A DNA stretch of 64,000 bases, from assembly GCA_023249675.1 (NCBI GenBank), contig JAHFCE010000012.1:1-64000 (forward strand), written 5' to 3'. Below the pieces are notes generated by a model, which was not told where the DNA came from, ran no database searches, and worked only from the letters and a program-made list of their open reading frames with translations. This document shows, one piece after another, positions 25,664 to 34,665 of this stretch (positions are counted from its first letter, which is position 1; the number at the start of each line of letters is the position of its first letter). Position numbers and translations under genes: made by a program. This DNA is from Elusimicrobiota bacterium. Lineage in GTDB: Bacteria; Elusimicrobiota; Elusimicrobia; UBA1565; UBA9628.

Positions 25664-25667
25664 GGCC

Positions 25668-25696
25668 TTGGCCGTCTTTCCTATAATAAGTAGAAT
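25668..25696 (+). promoter_or_regulatory. Promoter of the glgP-gat operon
   Basis: TTGGCC (25668-25673), a 17-base spacer, TAGAAT (25691-25696), then 8 bases to the ATG at 25705. A second box, TATAAT, lies at 25682-25687. It probably drives the long operon to about 38.7 kb. Confidence 0.6.
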
Positions 25697-25704
25697 CATC
25701 GTCT

Positions 25705-27849
25705 ATGGTCATCACCGATTCCTACAACGACTGGCAGCTGCCGCCCAAGCTCGCGCGCCTCAAGGATCTTGCGTACAACCTTTGGTGGAGCTGGCATCCA
25801 GAAGCCCGCGCCCTGTTCAAGGAAGTGGATCGCACGCTTTGGGCGGAAACGCACCATAACCCCGTCTCGCTGCTGCGCAACTGCCCGGGGGATCGGCTCG
25901 AGCAGCTTGCTGTGGACGCCGGCTTCCTGTCCCGCCTCGATAAAGTGATCACGGCCTTCGACCGCTACATGACGACGGACCGAACTTGGTTCGCCAAGAA
26001 TCATCCTGAAATGAAGGGCAAAAACATCGGCTATTTCTCAGCCGAGTTCGGCGTCCACAACTCGCTCAAAATCTACTCCGGCGGCCTCGGCATCCTCGCC
26101 GGAGACCACTGCAAGTCCGCCTCGGACCTCGGCGTGCCCCTCGTCGGCGTCGGCTTCATGTATCCCGAAGGCTACGTCGTCCAGAAGATCTCCTCCGATG
26201 GCTGGCAGCAGAACGTGTATGAGTCTGTCAATTGGGGCGTCTCGCCGGTGCGACCCGTGTTCGATGCCTCGGGCGGACGCATGCTGCTCGATATCCCGCT
26301 TGGCCACGGCACCGTCAAGGTCGCGGTGTGGAGAGTCCAGGTCGGCCGCGTGCCTTTGTTCCTGATGGATACCCACGTTGAGGGCAACTCGCCGCTTGAC
26401 CGCGACATCTCGGGGCGCCTGTACGGCGGAGACCGGACGATGCGCCTGCGCCAGGAGATCATCCTCGGCATCGGCGGCGTGCGCGTTCTGCGCGCTCTCG
26501 GCGTGCATCCCGCGCTGTTCCACGCCAATGAAGGCCACTCCTCGTTTCTATTCCTCGAACTTGCGCGCGAGAAGGTCGCCGGCGGCGTCGCGCTCAAGGA
26601 GGCCCTGTCCCAGGTCGGCCAAAATGCCGTCTTCACGACGCACACGCCGGTCGAGGCCGGCCACGACGTGTTTGCCGAGGAGATGATCGCGGAGTACTTT
26701 GCGAGCTACTGGCCCCAGCTTGGCGTGGACCGCGAGCGTTTCATGGATTTTGCGCGCGTGCCCGGCCATACCGGCTGGAACATGACCGCGCTGTCGCTCA
26801 AGATCGCCGGACGGCGCAACGCGGTCAGCCGCCGTCACGGCCAGGTCTCCCGCGAGATGTGGAAGTCGCTGTGGCCGTCCCTGCCGGAGGCCGAGATTCC
26901 GATTGCTCATGTCACGAACGGCGTCCACCTCCCCACCTGGGTCAATCAGGAGCTCGGCTCGGTCTACGACCGCTATCTCGGAGCGGGTTGGCGCGAGTGT
27001 CAGGACGATGAAGCGGTCTGGTCGAAGGTCGCCGCCATCCCCGATGAGGTTCTCTGGTTCCAGCACAACAAGAGCAAGAGCGCGCTCCTGCAGCTGGCCC
27101 GCGCCCGCGCCCGCGCGCGCTGGATGAAGGAGAAGCATGACCCCGCGCAGGTTTTGGCCGGCGGTGCCTTGCTCGATCATCCTGCGCTCGTCATCGGCTT
27201 TGCCCGGCGCTTCGCCGGCTACAAGCGCGCAACGCTGATTCTCAGCGACCTGCCGCGCCTGAAGAAGCTGTTGTTCGACCCGTGGCGTCCCGTCCAGCTC
27301 GTGTTCGCGGGCAAGGCGCATCCGGCCGATGACGGGGGCAAGGCCCTGATCCAGCAAGTGTATCAGCTTGCCAAGAATCCGGAGTTTGGCGGACGCATCG
27401 TTTTCATCGAGGACTACGACATGCATGTCGCGCGCTATCTTGTGCAGGGCGTGGACCTATGGCTCAACAATCCGTTGGCGCCCCTTGAGGCCTGCGGCAC
27501 TTCCGGCGAGAAGGCCGGGGCCAATGGCGTGCCCAATTTTTCCGTGCTCGACGGCTGGTGGGAAGAGGGCTTCAACGGCGGCAACGGCTGGCCGATCGGC
27601 CAGGCTGGCGGACGCGGCGCGGGTCCCGAGGCCGATGCGGCCGACGCCGAGGACATCTACCGTACGCTCGAGCAGAAGATCGTGCCGTTGTACTATGACC
27701 GAGATGAGCACGGCATTCCCCGCGGCTGGGTTAAGGTCATGAAGGAGTCGATCCGCTCCGTCGCCTCGGGATATGGCGCCGATCGTATGGTCAAGGACTA
27801 CTGCGACCTGCTGTACTCCCCGAAGCGTGAGGCGGTCGGCTCGCGTTGA
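25705..27849 (+). CDS. glgP: Alpha-glucan (glycogen/maltodextrin) phosphorylase
   Basis: A PLP-dependent GT35 enzyme that releases glucose-1-phosphate from alpha-1,4-glucans. The 714 residues belong to the shorter alpha-glucan phosphorylase branch, starting with LAYNLWWSWHPEA. Visible blocks are IGYFSAEFG, LGILAGDHCKSASDLGVPL, HANEGHSSF and THTPVEAGHDVF. The PLP lysine region is CGTSGEKAGANG (Lys603), followed by LDGWWEEGFNGGNGW. It heads the operon and is followed directly by a helicase gene. No glycogen synthase is in the window. Confidence 0.95.
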   Translation: MVITDSYNDWQLPPKLARLKDLAYNLWWSWHPEARALFKEVDRTLWAETHHNPVSLLRNCPGDRLEQLAVDAGFLSRLDKVITAFDRYMTTDRTWFAKNHPEMKGKNIGYFSAEFGVHNSLKIYSGGLGILAGDHCKSASDLGVPLVGVGFMYPEGYVVQKISSDGWQQNVYESVNWGVSPVRPVFDASGGRMLLDIPLGHGTVKVAVWRVQVGRVPLFLMDTHVEGNSPLDRDISGRLYGGDRTMRLRQEIILGIGGVRVLRALGVHPALFHANEGHSSFLFLELAREKVAGGVALKEALSQVGQNAVFTTHTPVEAGHDVFAEEMIAEYFASYWPQLGVDRERFMDFARVPGHTGWNMTALSLKIAGRRNAVSRRHGQVSREMWKSLWPSLPEAEIPIAHVTNGVHLPTWVNQELGSVYDRYLGAGWRECQDDEAVWSKVAAIPDEVLWFQHNKSKSALLQLARARARARWMKEKHDPAQVLAGGALLDHPALVIGFARRFAGYKRATLILSDLPRLKKLLFDPWRPVQLVFAGKAHPADDGGKALIQQVYQLAKNPEFGGRIVFIEDYDMHVARYLVQGVDLWLNNPLAPLEACGTSGEKAGANGVPNFSVLDGWWEEGFNGGNGWPIGQAGGRGAGPEADAADAEDIYRTLEQKIVPLYYDRDEHGIPRGWVKVMKESIRSVASGYGADRMVKDYCDLLYSPKREAVGSR

Positions 27850-27857
27850 GCGGTGCT

Positions 27858-30029
27858 ATGGGCGTCGATCTCGAAAAGCTCAACCCCGAGCAGCGCGCCG
27901 GGGCGACGCATTTGGACGGCGCTTTGCTCGTGCTCGCCGGCGCGGGCACGGGTAAGACGCGCGTCATCACCTACCGCATCGCGCGTTTAATTGAGACGGG
28001 CGTAGCGCCCGACCGCATTCTCGCGGTGACCTTCACGAACAAGGCGGCCGGGGAGATGCGCAGGCGCCTGGAGGCGCTGTCACCGGGCAAGGGCGCCTTG
28101 GTCTGGGCCTTCACGTTCCACTCCTTCTGCGCGAAGATCGTGCGCATGCACCATCAGGAGCTCGGCTTGCCGCGTCACTTCACGATCTACGACCAAAGCG
28201 ATCAGAAGAAGCTCGTCGCTGAGTCGATGAAGGAGCTCGGCCTCGAGGATCAGAAGTCGAAGGCCGGCCTGTTTGTCAGCATCATCTCGCGCGCCAAGGA
28301 CGATCTGCTTGACGCGGGGTCCTACGAAATCCATGCGATGTCCTCGATCGATCAGTCGAGGCAGGTCGCGGCGAAGATCTATAAAGTCTACGAGAACAAG
28401 CTAAGCAAAGCCGGGGCGCTCGATTTTGGCGACCTGCTTCTGAAGACCTGCCAGCTTCTTCGGGACCACCCGAAGGTTCGGGAACATTGGCAGGAGCACT
28501 TCACCCACCTTCTTGTGGACGAGTATCAGGACACGAATCACGCCCAGTATATTTTGACGAAGACCTTGGCCGCCAAACACAAAAATGTCTGTGTCGTCGG
28601 CGACGACGACCAGTCCATTTATTCGTGGCGCGGCGCCAACATCCGCAATATTCTTGAATTCGAACGGGATTTTCCGAACACGAAGGTCGTCACGCTCGAG
28701 CGGAATTACCGATCAACCGGCCGGATCCTCGACGCGGCCGGCTTAGTGATTCATCACAACAAGACGCGCAAACCGAAGAAGCTGTGGACCGAGGCCGCGC
28801 CCGGCGACGAAGTCCGCGTGCAGGAGCTGCCGAACGAGCACGAAGAGGCGACCTGGGTCGTGCGCCGCATCCAGGATGAAGTTGCGGCGGGGCGCTCGCT
28901 CAAGGACTTCGCGGTGTTCTACCGCACGAACGCCCAGTCGCGTTCGTTTGAAGAGGCGATGCGCCGTGCGCGCATCCCCTATAAGATCGTCGGCGCCATG
29001 CGCTTCTATGAGCGCAAGGAAATCAAGGACGCGCTGGCCTATGCCCGGATTGTCGTCAACAAGCGCGACTCGGTGTCGCTTGACCGCGTCATCAACTGTC
29101 CGCCGCGCGGCCTGGGCGCGAAAAGCCTCGAGCTTGCCGAATCTTATGCGGCGCAGCATGGGCTCTCTCTGTGGGACGCTTTCTGGGCGCACGGGCAGAT
29201 CGAGGGGCTCGGCGCGAAGGCGAAACTCGCCTTCGGCGAATTCACGAATACCCTGGAGAAACTGCGCGACACAACGGAGAAGCTGCCCGCCGGGGGCGCC
29301 ATGGCCTTGATCTTCGAGGCGACCGGCTACTGGGCCTGGATCGAGTCCGAGATGGAAACCGATCCCGAGGCCGCGGGACGCCTCGCCAACCTTCAGGAGC
29401 TCCTCAACGCCGTGAAGGAATACGACGATAAAGAAAAGCAGTCGGGGCGCGAGAGTAGTCTGTCCAGCTACCTTGAGGAGATCGCGCTGCAGACGGGTCT
29501 CGATGATTACGACGAGAACACGCCCGCAGTGACGCTGATGACGATCCATCTCGCCAAGGGCCTCGAGTATCCGGTCGTGTTCCTGACCGGGCTCGAGGAG
29601 GGCCTGTTCCCGATCGGCGGCGGCAACGCGACGCCCGAGGACCTCGAGGAAGAGCGGCGCCTGTGCTACGTCGGCATCACGCGCGCGCGCGAACGCCTGT
29701 ACATGACCTACGCCGCGACGCGCCGTCTGTTCGGCCAGGTCTACGCGAGCCTGCCGTCGCGCTTCATCATCGAGGCGAAACTCTTTGGCCGCTCTCCAAC
29801 GGCGAGTGGAGGCGGCGCTTCCTCGCCTTATGGCGCGGTCGGCGCGCCTTCGGTGCGCGCCGCGGCGACCGGCTTCAAGAACGGCCAGTGCGTGAAGCAC
29901 CCGCAGTTCGGCCGAGGCGTCGTCGCCGAGATTTCCGGCGCCGGCGACACGATGAAAGTAACCGTGCGGTTCGACGATGGGCGCGTGGCCAAGCTGCTCA
30001 CTCGCTACGCACCCCTGGAGCCCGCCTGA
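27858..30029 (+). CDS. pcrA: UvrD/PcrA-type DNA helicase
   Basis: A superfamily 1A 3'-5' DNA helicase for repair and replication-fork maintenance. The 723 residues carry the Q-motif region LNPEQRAGA, Walker A GAGTGKT (about 29-35), motif Ia FTNKAAGEM, motif II DEYQDTN, motif III GDDDQSIYSWRGA, motif V TIHLAKGLEYPVVF and motif VI CYVGITRARERL. The C-terminal tail (CVKHPQFGRGVV) is the Tudor-like RNA-polymerase-contact region typical of PcrA. The ATG at 27858 was preferred; a TTG at 27846 overlaps the glgP stop. Confidence 0.93.
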   Translation: MGVDLEKLNPEQRAGATHLDGALLVLAGAGTGKTRVITYRIARLIETGVAPDRILAVTFTNKAAGEMRRRLEALSPGKGALVWAFTFHSFCAKIVRMHHQELGLPRHFTIYDQSDQKKLVAESMKELGLEDQKSKAGLFVSIISRAKDDLLDAGSYEIHAMSSIDQSRQVAAKIYKVYENKLSKAGALDFGDLLLKTCQLLRDHPKVREHWQEHFTHLLVDEYQDTNHAQYILTKTLAAKHKNVCVVGDDDQSIYSWRGANIRNILEFERDFPNTKVVTLERNYRSTGRILDAAGLVIHHNKTRKPKKLWTEAAPGDEVRVQELPNEHEEATWVVRRIQDEVAAGRSLKDFAVFYRTNAQSRSFEEAMRRARIPYKIVGAMRFYERKEIKDALAYARIVVNKRDSVSLDRVINCPPRGLGAKSLELAESYAAQHGLSLWDAFWAHGQIEGLGAKAKLAFGEFTNTLEKLRDTTEKLPAGGAMALIFEATGYWAWIESEMETDPEAAGRLANLQELLNAVKEYDDKEKQSGRESSLSSYLEEIALQTGLDDYDENTPAVTLMTIHLAKGLEYPVVFLTGLEEGLFPIGGGNATPEDLEEERRLCYVGITRARERLYMTYAATRRLFGQVYASLPSRFIIEAKLFGRSPTASGGGASSPYGAVGAPSVRAAATGFKNGQCVKHPQFGRGVVAEISGAGDTMKVTVRFDDGRVAKLLTRYAPLEPA

Positions 30030-30317
30030 ATGAGCGTGTCCGATGCCGACGTCAAGAAAATCGCCAAACTCGCGCGCCTGCGCCTGAGTGAGGCCGAAGT
30101 CGTTCTGTACGGCGGCCAACTGGCCAAGATCCTCGACTCGATGGCCGAGCTGGCCATGGCCGACACGAGCGGCGTGGCTCCGACGACGTCCGTGCTCGGC
30201 GCCGTCAACGTGATGCGCGACGATGATCCCAAGCCTTTCGACGATCCGGAAGCCCTGCTCGCGAACGCGCCGGAGCGCGACGGCCCTTATTTCAAGGTGA
30301 AGAAGGTGATTGAGTGA
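30030..30317 (+). CDS. gatC: Asp/Glu-tRNA amidotransferase subunit C
   Basis: The small scaffold subunit of GatCAB, which amidates misacylated Asp-tRNA(Asn) or Glu-tRNA(Gln). The 95-residue protein has the family start VKKIAKLARLRLSEAEV and ends with GPYFKVKKVI. The ATG lies directly after the helicase stop codon, and its end overlaps the TPR gene by GTGA. The gatC, gatA and gatB genes are here separated by single unrelated genes. Confidence 0.95.
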   Translation: MSVSDADVKKIAKLARLRLSEAEVVLYGGQLAKILDSMAELAMADTSGVAPTTSVLGAVNVMRDDDPKPFDDPEALLANAPERDGPYFKVKKVIE

Positions 30318-31345
30318 GCCGCGCGATTCTTGCAGCGCTGATCATCGTCTCGGCGGCCGCATCCCAACGGCGTGTGGAGGCGGCGTTTCCGCGCGTGGTC
30401 GCTCGGCCGCCCGACGCAAAAGCCAAGCGCGGTTTAACGGCCGCGATTCGGCGCTACCACAGGCTCGATCTCGCCGAGGCTTCCGCGCGCTTTGATGAGA
30501 CGCTCGAGGCCGTGCCGGGCTGGAAGACGGCGGCTGGTTTTCGCGCCGCGTGCCGCTGGACGCTTGGCGACGCCGCCGGCGCCGCCAAGGATGCTCGGAT
30601 CGCCTCCAAACTCAAACCGAACGATGGCGCCTCCTATGCCGCGCGCGGCAAGGCCCGCTTCGTGCTTGAGGATTATGACGGCGCGCTGGCCGACTTCCGC
30701 GCGTCCTCCGCAGAGGACGGCCGTTCGATCGAAGGCCCGTTCGGGGAGGGCAGCGCTTTGTCGGCGCTCGGGAAATTGCGCGAGGCGCTGACGGCGCTTA
30801 ACCGGGCTGTCAGTTTAGAACCCGATTCCGCGGCCGCCCTGCTCCTGCGCGGCTCGGTGAAGGATCGTCTGCGCGATTTTCGCGGCGCGGCGGAGGATTA
30901 TGGCTCGATCCTTGAGATCAACCCGAAGTTCGCGTGGGCGCGCTTCTATCGCGGCAAGGCCTTGCGCGAGCTCAAGGACTACCGCGGCGCCGGCGCTGAT
31001 TTCTCCGCCTTTATCGAGACGAACGGAGAAAGCGAGGACGCGCACTACCTCCGTTCGAACGTGCGCTTTCTGCTCGGCGACTACCGCGGCGCCGCGGCCG
31101 ACCTGACCATAGTCGTTTCCCTCAATCCGCGCAAAGGCCTGGCCTACTCGAATCGCGGCCAGATGCGCGCGCTGCTCGGAGACAAGGCCGGCGCGGCGGC
31201 CGACCTGCGCAAGGCGCTGGAGCTCGATCCGCAACGCCATGAGAAGATTGCGGCTGCGATCGCCGCGATCGAGAACCCCGCGGCCCCCGCCCCCGATCGG
31301 GTCAAGGCGCCTGAAAAGGAAGAATTGTTGTTCATCGATCAATAA
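30314..31345 (+). CDS. TPR-repeat protein
   Basis: A 343-residue protein with a short hydrophobic N-terminus (a possible signal peptide, about 1-20) and about eight tetratricopeptide repeats of about 34 residues covering positions 35-325. An example is DYRGAAADLTIVVSLNPRKGLAYSNRG. Such repeats form a superhelix for protein binding. The GTG start at 30314 overlaps gatC. Its place between gatC and gatA suggests co-expression, but no link with tRNA amidation is known to me. Confidence 0.88.
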   Translation: MSRAILAALIIVSAAASQRRVEAAFPRVVARPPDAKAKRGLTAAIRRYHRLDLAEASARFDETLEAVPGWKTAAGFRAACRWTLGDAAGAAKDARIASKLKPNDGASYAARGKARFVLEDYDGALADFRASSAEDGRSIEGPFGEGSALSALGKLREALTALNRAVSLEPDSAAALLLRGSVKDRLRDFRGAAEDYGSILEINPKFAWARFYRGKALRELKDYRGAGADFSAFIETNGESEDAHYLRSNVRFLLGDYRGAAADLTIVVSLNPRKGLAYSNRGQMRALLGDKAGAAADLRKALELDPQRHEKIAAAIAAIENPAAPAPDRVKAPEKEELLFIDQ

Positions 31346-31352
31346 TCAAAAA

Positions 31353-32804
31353 ATGGATCTAACAGAATTCACCGCCGCCCGGATCGCGACGATCGTTCAA
31401 AACGGAGAGGTGACGGCGGAAGCCGTCGCCGCCGCCCATTTCGCGCGGATCGAAAAGCTCGACGGGACCATCAAGGCGTTCTTGGCCGTCACCAAGGACC
31501 AGGCTCTCGCGCAGGCTCGGCGCGTCGATGAGAAAAGAAAGAAAGGCGGGAAGCTCGGACTTTTGGCGGGAGTCCCCGTCGCCCTGAAGGATAATATCCA
31601 ACTCAAGGGCGTTGAGACGACGTGCGCCTCCAAGGCATTAAAGGGCCACCTCGCGACTTACGACGCGACCGTCACCGAACGTCTCAAGTCCGCCGACGCG
31701 GTCGTTGTCGGCAAGACGAATCTCGATGAGTTCGCGATGGGTTCCTCAACGGAGAACTCCGCGTTCCAGAAGACGACCAACCCGTGGGACCCGGCCTGCG
31801 TTCCCGGCGGCTCCTCGGGCGGCTCGGCGGCCGCCGCCGCGGCGCGGATGTGCGCGTTTTCTTTGGGCTCCGATACGGGGGGCTCCATACGCCAGCCCGC
31901 GGCGTTCTGCGGCGTCGTCGGCCTCAAGCCGACCTACGGCCTCGTCTCGCGCTACGGCCTTGTGGCGTTCGCCTCCTCGCTTGACCAGATCGGACCGTTT
32001 ACCCGCACCATCGAGGACGCGGAGCTGGCTTTGTCCGTGATCGGCGGCCATGATCCGCGCGACACGACTTCCGCGGTCAACGCGCCGGCCGCCCCCGCGC
32101 CGGCGCCCAAGGATTTGAAGGGCCTGCGCATCGGCCTGCCGAAGGAATATTTCATCGAGGGTCTGGACCCGGAAGTCGAGAAGTCGGTGCGCGCGGCGGT
32201 CGCCGTGCTGAAGTCCCTGGGCGCTTCGGTCTCGGAGGTCAGCCTTCCGCACACGAAGTACGCGATCGCGACGTACTACATCATCGCCCCGTCCGAGGCG
32301 TCCTCGAACCTCGCGCGCTTTGACGGCATCCGCTACGGATTCATCGACAAGGGCGCGACGAACCTGCAGGAAGTCTATGAGATGACGCGCGGCGCCGGCT
32401 TCGGCTCCGAGGTCAAGCGCCGTATTATGCTTGGCACCTACGCGCTGTCCTCAGGCTACTACGACGCCTACTACGCGAAGGCCCAGCGCGTGCGCACGTT
32501 GATGGCCAACGATTTTAGGGAGGCCTTCAAGCAGGTGGACCTCATCGCCGCGCCCACGACGCCCACGCCGCCGTTCCGCTTCGGCGAGAAGACGAACGAT
32601 CCGATCGCGATGTACCTGTCGGACATTTTTACGATCCCCTCCAACATGGCGGGCAACGCGAGCATGTCTCTTCCGTGCGGCTTATCCAAGAAGGGGCTGC
32701 CGCTCGGCCTTCAGCTGATCGCGGATGTTTTTCAGGAAAAGAAAATGCTGTCCACGGCGAGGGCCTACGAGGCGGCGCAGCCGTTTGCGGCGCTCAAAGG
32801 ATGA
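31353..32804 (+). CDS. gatA: Asp/Glu-tRNA amidotransferase subunit A
   Basis: The glutaminase/amidase subunit that releases ammonia from glutamine for GatCAB. The 483-residue protein has the complete amidase-signature triad: Lys79 in PVALKDNI, Ser154 in GGSSGGSAAA and Ser178 in SDTGGSIRQPA. The start ATG at 31353 follows the TPR gene by 7 bases. It overlaps the NUDIX gene by ATGA. Presence of GatCAB implies indirect Asn- and/or Gln-tRNA synthesis. Confidence 0.97.
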   Translation: MDLTEFTAARIATIVQNGEVTAEAVAAAHFARIEKLDGTIKAFLAVTKDQALAQARRVDEKRKKGGKLGLLAGVPVALKDNIQLKGVETTCASKALKGHLATYDATVTERLKSADAVVVGKTNLDEFAMGSSTENSAFQKTTNPWDPACVPGGSSGGSAAAAAARMCAFSLGSDTGGSIRQPAAFCGVVGLKPTYGLVSRYGLVAFASSLDQIGPFTRTIEDAELALSVIGGHDPRDTTSAVNAPAAPAPAPKDLKGLRIGLPKEYFIEGLDPEVEKSVRAAVAVLKSLGASVSEVSLPHTKYAIATYYIIAPSEASSNLARFDGIRYGFIDKGATNLQEVYEMTRGAGFGSEVKRRIMLGTYALSSGYYDAYYAKAQRVRTLMANDFREAFKQVDLIAAPTTPTPPFRFGEKTNDPIAMYLSDIFTIPSNMAGNASMSLPCGLSKKGLPLGLQLIADVFQEKKMLSTARAYEAAQPFAALKG

Positions 32805-33217
32805 GGGAAGCTGAGGAGTACGCGGCCGGGGGCATCGTCGAGAAGGGCGGAAAAGTTCTTCTCGTGAAGGTCACCAATTTGCAGAGCGAGGTCGTCTGGA
32901 CCTTCCCGAAGGGTCATCTGGAGAAGAAAGAGACGCCGTTGCAGGCGGCGTTGCGCGAAGTGGAGGAAGAGACGGGTTGGAAGTGTCGTAGCATGGGGCC
33001 GTTGGCTCTCGTTCGCTATCGTTTCAACCGCAACGGCCGGCCCGTGGCCAAGAAGGTTCGCTGGTACCGGATGGAGCCGCTGGAAAAGACGGGGAAGCCG
33101 GATGAAGTCGAGATCATGAAGACGAAATGGGTGACGAAAAGGGCTGCGATGAAATCGCTTCGCTACCCCAGCGATTTGAGGCTGATCGCTCGTTATCTGG
33201 GGAAGAGAACCGCGTGA
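32801..33217 (+). CDS. NUDIX hydrolase
   Basis: A 138-residue NUDIX-fold pyrophosphohydrolase. The complete NUDIX box lies at 38-60 (GHLEKKETPLQAAL then REVEEETGW), with the metal-binding REVEEE core. The N-terminal beta strand (AAGGIVEKGGKVLLVKV) resembles the Ap4A hydrolase-like subgroup. Substrate candidates are dinucleoside polyphosphates or oxidised nucleotides. It is coupled to gatA (ATGA) and gatB (GTGA), which places it inside the amidotransferase operon. Confidence 0.9.
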   Translation: MREAEEYAAGGIVEKGGKVLLVKVTNLQSEVVWTFPKGHLEKKETPLQAALREVEEETGWKCRSMGPLALVRYRFNRNGRPVAKKVRWYRMEPLEKTGKPDEVEIMKTKWVTKRAAMKSLRYPSDLRLIARYLGKRTA

Positions 33218-34665
33218 AACAATACGAACTCGTCATCGGACTCGAAGTGCACTGCCAGCTGGCCACGAAGACCAAGCTTTTCTGCGGCTGCGCGACCGAC
33301 GGCTTCGGCTCGACGCCGAATAGCCGCGTCTGTCCCGTGTGCACGGCCCAGCCGGGCGCGCTGCCCGTTCTCAACCGCCGCGCCGTCGAGCTCGCCTTCC
33401 AGGCGGCTCTGGCGCTGGACTGCCGATTGAGCGAGCAGTCAATTTTTTCCCGAAAAAATTATTTTTATCCCGATCTGCCGAAGGCCTATCAGATCTCGCA
33501 GTACGACCAGCCCTTCTCGAAGCACGGCAAGCTTGCCGTCGCTGTGGGCGGCTTAACGAAGACGATCGGGATCACGCGCATCCACATGGAGGAGGACGCG
33601 GGCAAGCTCGTCCATGACCTGGGCGGCACCCAGCTTGATGGTTCGCTCGTAGACCTCAACCGCGCGGGCGTGCCGCTCATCGAGATCGTCACCGAGCCCG
33701 ACATGCGCTCCTCCGACGAGGCGTACGCGTACCTGACCGCCCTCAAGGAAGTCATCCAGTTCACCGGCGCCTCGCGCTGCGACATGGAGAAAGGGGAGAT
33801 GCGGTGTGATGCGAATGTTTCCATTCGTCCGGCCGGACAAAAGGAATTCGGCGTGCGCACGGAAACAAAAAATCTCAACTCGTTCAAAAATGTCAAAGAC
33901 GCCATCGAATACGAATTCCGACGGCAAGTCGAGCTGGTTGAATCCGGCGGCAAGGTCGTTCAAGAAACCCGTCTCTGGAACGTCGAAAAACAGATCACGG
34001 TGCCGATGCGGTCAAAAGAAGACGCGCATGACTATCGATATTTCCCCGATCCCGACCTCGTGCCCCTCGTTGCCGATGCGAAGTGGGTGGCGGGGCTCAA
34101 GGCCGCCCTCGCCGAGATGCCTGCGGTAAAAAGGGCTCGATTTATGGCCGATCTGGGGCTATCCTCCTACGACGCCGAGGTGCTGACCAGCGACAAGTCT
34201 CTTGCCGACTACTTTGAGAAGGCCGTCGCGGCCGCCCCCGCCGGGTCCGCCAAAACCGTGTCTAATTTGCTGACCACCGAGATGTTGGGCCGCCTCAATG
34301 CCGAGGGTAAAACCGTGGCGCAATCCCCGGTCGCCGCCGGCCACCTCGGACGGCTGGCCGAACTGGTGGCCGGCGGCACGTTATCCTCGAAAGGCGCTAA
34401 GGACGTCTTTGCCAAGATGTGGGAGACGGGCAAGGATCCGAAGGCGCTCGTCGATTCGCTCGGCCTGTCCCAGGTCTCCGATGATAAGCAGATCCTGGAG
34501 TGGGTCAAGCAGGCGCTTGCGGCCAATCCCAAGGCCGCCGCCGATTTGAAGGCGGGCAAACAGGCCGCCATCGGCAGGGTCGTGGGCGACGTCATGAAGC
34601 GCTCCCAGGGCAAAGCGAACCCCGCGCTTGTCCACAAGCTCATTCAGGAGACCGTCAAAGCATGA
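33214..34665 (+). CDS. gatB: Asp/Glu-tRNA amidotransferase subunit B
   Basis: The tRNA-binding and kinase subunit of GatCAB, which phosphorylates the carboxylate before amidation. The 483 residues begin YELVIGLEVHCQLATKTKLFC. KNYFYPDLPKAYQISQYDQP, RIHMEEDAGK and TEPDMRSSDEAYAYL follow, and the C-terminal YqeY-like helical domain is present. The start is the GTG at 33214, which overlaps the NUDIX stop as GTGA; longer frames upstream shadow the NUDIX gene. Confidence 0.97.
   Translation: MKQYELVIGLEVHCQLATKTKLFCGCATDGFGSTPNSRVCPVCTAQPGALPVLNRRAVELAFQAALALDCRLSEQSIFSRKNYFYPDLPKAYQISQYDQPFSKHGKLAVAVGGLTKTIGITRIHMEEDAGKLVHDLGGTQLDGSLVDLNRAGVPLIEIVTEPDMRSSDEAYAYLTALKEVIQFTGASRCDMEKGEMRCDANVSIRPAGQKEFGVRTETKNLNSFKNVKDAIEYEFRRQVELVESGGKVVQETRLWNVEKQITVPMRSKEDAHDYRYFPDPDLVPLVADAKWVAGLKAALAEMPAVKRARFMADLGLSSYDAEVLTSDKSLADYFEKAVAAAPAGSAKTVSNLLTTEMLGRLNAEGKTVAQSPVAAGHLGRLAELVAGGTLSSKGAKDVFAKMWETGKDPKALVDSLGLSQVSDDKQILEWVKQALAANPKAAADLKAGKQAAIGRVVGDVMKRSQGKANPALVHKLIQETVKA

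Noticed and set aside
28743-30119. A 458-codon minus-strand frame opposite the helicase gene
   Set aside because: It is low-complexity shadow; the helicase motifs are on the plus strand.
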